8,855 nucleotides of DNA from Acidobacteriaceae bacterium (GTDB lineage: Bacteria > Acidobacteriota > Terriglobia > Terriglobales > SbA1), in assembly GCA_019237515.1 (NCBI GenBank), contig JAFAGX010000118.1:1-8855 (forward strand), written 5' to 3'. Positions 6,761 to 8,855 of the stretch are shown piece after piece. Both the position numbers and the translations under genes were made by a program. The notes below the pieces were generated by a model, which made no database searches, was not told the origin of the DNA, and saw only the letters and a program-made list of their open reading frames with translations. Position 1 is the first letter of the stretch; the number at the start of each line of letters is the position of its first letter.

Positions 6761-6982
6761 GTGACCTTCCCCCGCCGCGTGAACAAGGCTTTCACCAACC
6801 CTCACGCATTTAAGCCCAGCATCCCGTCAGGTAACTCGTTCGACCAAGTCGTCGCTCATCTTCGCCTTTCACCCGATCAGTACTGTAATTCTGCTGTCCT
6901 GCGAGAGTGGGTGCGTCACAACAAAGACGAGAAGTATGTTCCGGTAGAGGTGTTAAAGGCCTTCGGGTTTGTGGTGGACTGA
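6761..6982 (+). CDS. Small hypothetical protein, 73 residues
   Basis: This GTG-started frame begins right behind an in-frame TGA (6755-6757), and AGGTGA (6752-6757) is placed 3 nt ahead of the GTG, rather close. The product has a basic N-terminus (PRRVNKAF) and a segment that reads like a genuine globular fold: SFDQVVAHLRLSPDQY, LREWVRHNKDEKYVP, VEVLKAFGFVVD. No signal peptide, membrane helix or metal site is visible, and I do not recognise the family. The absence of stops, balanced composition and helical amphipathic pattern favour a real gene over chance. It lies 83 nt before the DUF4126 gene on the same strand, so joint transcription is possible. A GTG at 6779 is an alternative start, without a ribosome site. 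Confidence 0.55.
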   Translation: MTFPRRVNKAFTNPHAFKPSIPSGNSFDQVVAHLRLSPDQYCNSAVLREWVRHNKDEKYVPVEVLKAFGFVVD

Positions 6983-7065
6983 CGTTCGTGCAGCCTCTCC
7001 TTGGCTGATTGCGACCACATATCGCAGATGTCGGCTTTTCTTTCAACGGCGTGTATGCTGGCAGC

Positions 7066-7674
7066 ATGAGGTTCGTGCCAGGCGATCTGGTAGCGCTGTT
7101 GCTGACGACCAGCTTCGCGGCGGGTTTGAACGTATACGCCACGGTAGCGACTCTCGGCCTGCTACAGCACGCGGGCTGGCTTTCGCTTCCGCCGGCCCTT
7201 CACATTCTCGGCAACTGGTACGTGATTGCAGCCAGCGCTTCGTTATTTGTGGTCGAATTCTTCGCCGACAAGATTCCCGCTTTTGATCTGATCTGGAATG
7301 CTCTGCACACTTTCATCCGGATCCCCATAGCTGCGCTGCTCGCCTATCGCGCCACCGCCCAGCTTTCTCCGTCAGAGCAAATCATCTGCACATTAATCGG
7401 TGGTGCCATCGCTTTCGCTGCTCACGGCGGCAAAACTGCGGTTCGGGCCGCCGTCACTCCCTCTCCCGAGCCATTTTCTAACATCGGCTTGAGCCTCGGC
7501 GAAGACGTTGCTGCTGTGGGATTAACCTGGTTCGCCACCCGCCATCCCTACATCGCCGCCGCGATTGTCGTTTGCCTTCTGATCGCGATCATCAGCGTGA
7601 CCCGATGGGTTGTCCGCTCATTGAAGGCGCTTTTCAGGGGCGCAGAGAAGACACTGTCCAGTGAGGCTGCGTAG
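7066..7674 (+). CDS. DUF4126 family integral membrane protein
   Basis: From the ATG at 7066 the product has 202 residues with about four to five hydrophobic segments (roughly 8-33, 50-66, 84-100, 107-120 and 160-180). It carries the DUF4126 landmark VEFFADKIPAFDLIWNALHTF (about 63-83) and a glycine/alanine-rich membrane segment (IGGAIAFAAHGGKTAVRA, about 111-128), ending in a basic tail. The function of the family is not established. The frame is open upstream to a TTG at 7009, but the extra 19 residues are not membrane-like and the family usually begins close to the first helix, so the ATG is preferred. No strong Shine-Dalgarno is seen. The DUF697 gene follows after 83 nt on the same strand; the two may be co-transcribed unless the palindrome between them separates them. 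Confidence 0.78.
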   Translation: MRFVPGDLVALLLTTSFAAGLNVYATVATLGLLQHAGWLSLPPALHILGNWYVIAASASLFVVEFFADKIPAFDLIWNALHTFIRIPIAALLAYRATAQLSPSEQIICTLIGGAIAFAAHGGKTAVRAAVTPSPEPFSNIGLSLGEDVAAVGLTWFATRHPYIAAAIVVCLLIAIISVTRWVVRSLKALFRGAEKTLSSEAA

Positions 7675-7693
7675 GGGTGTCCTCACCTGCCCG

Positions 7694-7709
7694 GCGGAGT
7701 GCACTCCGC
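7694..7709. promoter_or_regulatory. Perfect 16-bp palindrome between the DUF4126 and DUF697 genes
   Basis: GCGGAGTGCACTCCGC is an exact inverted repeat without spacer, 19 nt after the DUF4126 stop and 48 nt before the DUF697 ATG. Perfect dyads of this size suit a dimeric repressor operator. As RNA it could form a short hairpin, but there is no T run for termination. Confidence 0.35.
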
Positions 7710-7757
7710 AGTGCTCCCGCAGCGTAACATAGTACTTCCGTTGCATCCGGAGCCATC

Positions 7758-8675
7758 ATGACTACAACTCTAAAAAGAATTGTCGTAATGTTCTCAACTT
7801 TCACTCTGGTTGTATTCGCTGTCTTTGTATTCAACCAGACCACGCAAATCGTCCAGTCCGCCCGAACGGTGAATCCCCTATTCGGGGAAGGCGTGATGTG
7901 GGCGCTGATTTTCACTTACCTCGTTCTGTTGATTGCGCCGCTCGTTATCTGGTTTCGCTTGCCGAAACGCATGGCGCCGCCAACCGCATCTGACGGTGAG
8001 GTCTACGATCGCTTTCTTCTGGATTTCAAGAAACGCCTCTCGCGAAATCCTCGGCTGCGCGGAACGGCGCTGGAGTCGGCCAACGATATCGAAGCTGCTC
8101 TTGAAGTACTCGACAAGCACGCGGATAACGTCGTTACATCCACCGCCTCCGCGGTCTTCCTCAGTACCGCCGTTCTGCAAAGCGGACGTTTGGACGTGCT
8201 GGTCGTCTTCGCAGCACAAACCCGGCTCATCTGGCAGATCGCGCACGTTTACTATCAGCGCCCTTCACTCCGGGATTTCGTGCAGCTGTACGCAAATGTC
8301 GCATCAACTGCTTTTATCGCCGCCGGCATCGAGGACATCGATGTCGATGTCTTGGTTGGAACCATATTTGGCTCAACTGTGGCAGCAATTCCAGGCATGC
8401 ACCTGCTGACCAGTTCTGTGCTTTCCGGCTCGGCAAATGCATTCCTGACACTTCGAGTGGGCATGATCACGAAGGAATATTGCCGTTGCACGGCACGCAT
8501 CGAGAAGAAAGGACTGCGTCGTGCCGCCACGGTCAGAGCTGCGAAGCTGCTCGGTGCGATCGTCCGCGATGGAACCGTAAAGCTTTCGCGCGCAACTTTG
8601 AATGCCTCGAAGGCTAGAATGACCGAAACCTTCCGCCGCATGACACGCCGCAGCGGCACCGCCGAAGCCAGCTAG
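7758..8675 (+). CDS. DUF697 (YcjF-like) membrane protein
   Basis: The 305-residue protein starts with two membrane helices (about 8-25 and 46-66), then a charged region (68-120). A DUF697-type domain follows (about 120-245) with STASAVFLSTAVLQSG, AAQTRLIWQIAHVYYQRPS and a helical stretch ending ANAFLTLRVGMITKEYC. The C-terminus is strongly basic (about 250-300). DUF697 is found in YcjF/UPF0283 membrane proteins and at the end of some Era-like GTPases; here no P-loop is present, so it is the YcjF-like form without a GTPase. Stress and envelope roles have been suggested for such proteins, but the mechanism is unknown. The ATG at 7758 has GGAG (7749-7752) at 5-nt spacing, a good site. It follows the DUF4126 gene. 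Confidence 0.75.
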   Translation: MTTTLKRIVVMFSTFTLVVFAVFVFNQTTQIVQSARTVNPLFGEGVMWALIFTYLVLLIAPLVIWFRLPKRMAPPTASDGEVYDRFLLDFKKRLSRNPRLRGTALESANDIEAALEVLDKHADNVVTSTASAVFLSTAVLQSGRLDVLVVFAAQTRLIWQIAHVYYQRPSLRDFVQLYANVASTAFIAAGIEDIDVDVLVGTIFGSTVAAIPGMHLLTSSVLSGSANAFLTLRVGMITKEYCRCTARIEKKGLRRAATVRAAKLLGAIVRDGTVKLSRATLNASKARMTETFRRMTRRSGTAEAS

Positions 8676-8717
8676 CCCGGGTTTCACGAAAAGATTCAGG
8701 TCTGCTTGCCCAATAAA

Positions 8718-8775
8718 GATCCATGATGGATCCGGCATTGACAGGTCCAGGAGTGAGATTTTCGGTTCCTGTACC
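8718..8775. promoter_or_regulatory. Two inverted repeats upstream of the right-edge gene
   Basis: GATCCAT (8718-8724) and ATGGATC (8726-8732) form a near-continuous dyad around one G. Just behind it GGTCCAGGA (8744-8752) and TCCTGTACC (8767-8775) are inverted with one mismatch and a 14-nt loop. A perfect TTGACA (8738-8743) lies between, but no matching -10 is found at 16-18 nt. These may be operator sites for the next gene or 3' structures of the DUF697 transcript. Confidence 0.25.
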
Positions 8776-8835
8776 TCGGTAACTTAAACTTCCCCACATT
8801 TCTTTCCGATTAGTAACTCTCTCAGTGAGAAAACT

Positions 8836-8855
8836 ATGAAAGCTCTGGTCATTGA
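8836..8855 (+). CDS. Start of a further gene (partial, runs off the window)
   Basis: An ATG at 8836, with GTGAGAA about 4-6 nt upstream, opens a frame reading MKALVI and then an Asp or Glu codon cut by the edge. A beginning of this kind (charged residue, then hydrophobic strand, then acidic residue) is common in response-regulator receiver domains and in some dehydrogenases, but six residues cannot decide. The start itself is plausible because about 160 nt of non-coding DNA with inverted repeats precedes it. Confidence 0.45.

Noticed and set aside
7009..7065. TTG at 7009 as start of the DUF4126 protein
   Set aside because: The extra residues are not membrane-like and the ATG at 7066 sits just before the first helix, as is usual in the family.

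Overview
The window looks like chromosomal DNA of moderately high G+C from a Gram-negative soil-type bacterium. The mix of genes is most like Acidobacteriota (Terriglobia-type): a PpiD/SurA-like periplasmic chaperone, a long-form PurC, a stand-alone Fis-type helix-turn-helix protein and a secreted TPR protein with a Q/A/P-rich linker. That placement rests on the feel of the proteins, not on a search. I see no rRNA, tRNA, CRISPR array, insertion sequence or phage gene.

Layout. (1) Positions 1-1669, minus strand: a short-chain dehydrogenase followed by the 5' part of a membrane-anchored SurA/PpiD-like gene. The latter is interrupted by an in-frame amber codon at 84-86, while recognisable family sequence continues beyond it to the window edge. 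(2) Positions 1670-1936: a divergent intergenic region with a good sigma-70 promoter (TTGCCT-N17-TATAAT) and a leader of about 155 nt that can fold. It drives a secreted TPR-like protein (1937-3295), which ends in a clear rho-independent terminator. (3) Positions 3367-5161, minus strand: a probable operon purC - cvpA - small Fis-type regulator, transcribed from a strong promoter (TTGACA-N16-TAGAAT) just upstream of purC. (4) Positions 5221-5890: a gene-poor stretch. (5) Positions 5891-6625, plus strand: a secreted GH16-type glycoside hydrolase with a strong hairpin behind it. (6) Positions 6761-8675, plus strand: a 73-residue hypothetical protein, a DUF4126 membrane protein and a DUF697 membrane protein. 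(7) The first 20 nt of a further plus-strand gene (MKALVI...) lie at the right edge, preceded by two inverted repeats.

How the genes relate. Purine synthesis (PurC), the purine-linked membrane protein CvpA and a DNA-binding protein form the tightest functional unit. The other genes mostly concern the cell envelope: periplasmic folding, a secreted repeat protein, a secreted polysaccharide hydrolase and two poorly characterised integral membrane proteins. I found no convincing new multi-gene system. The points most worth checking are the amber-interrupted chaperone gene, the structured leader of the TPR gene, the purC-cvpA-fis arrangement and several intergenic palindromes.
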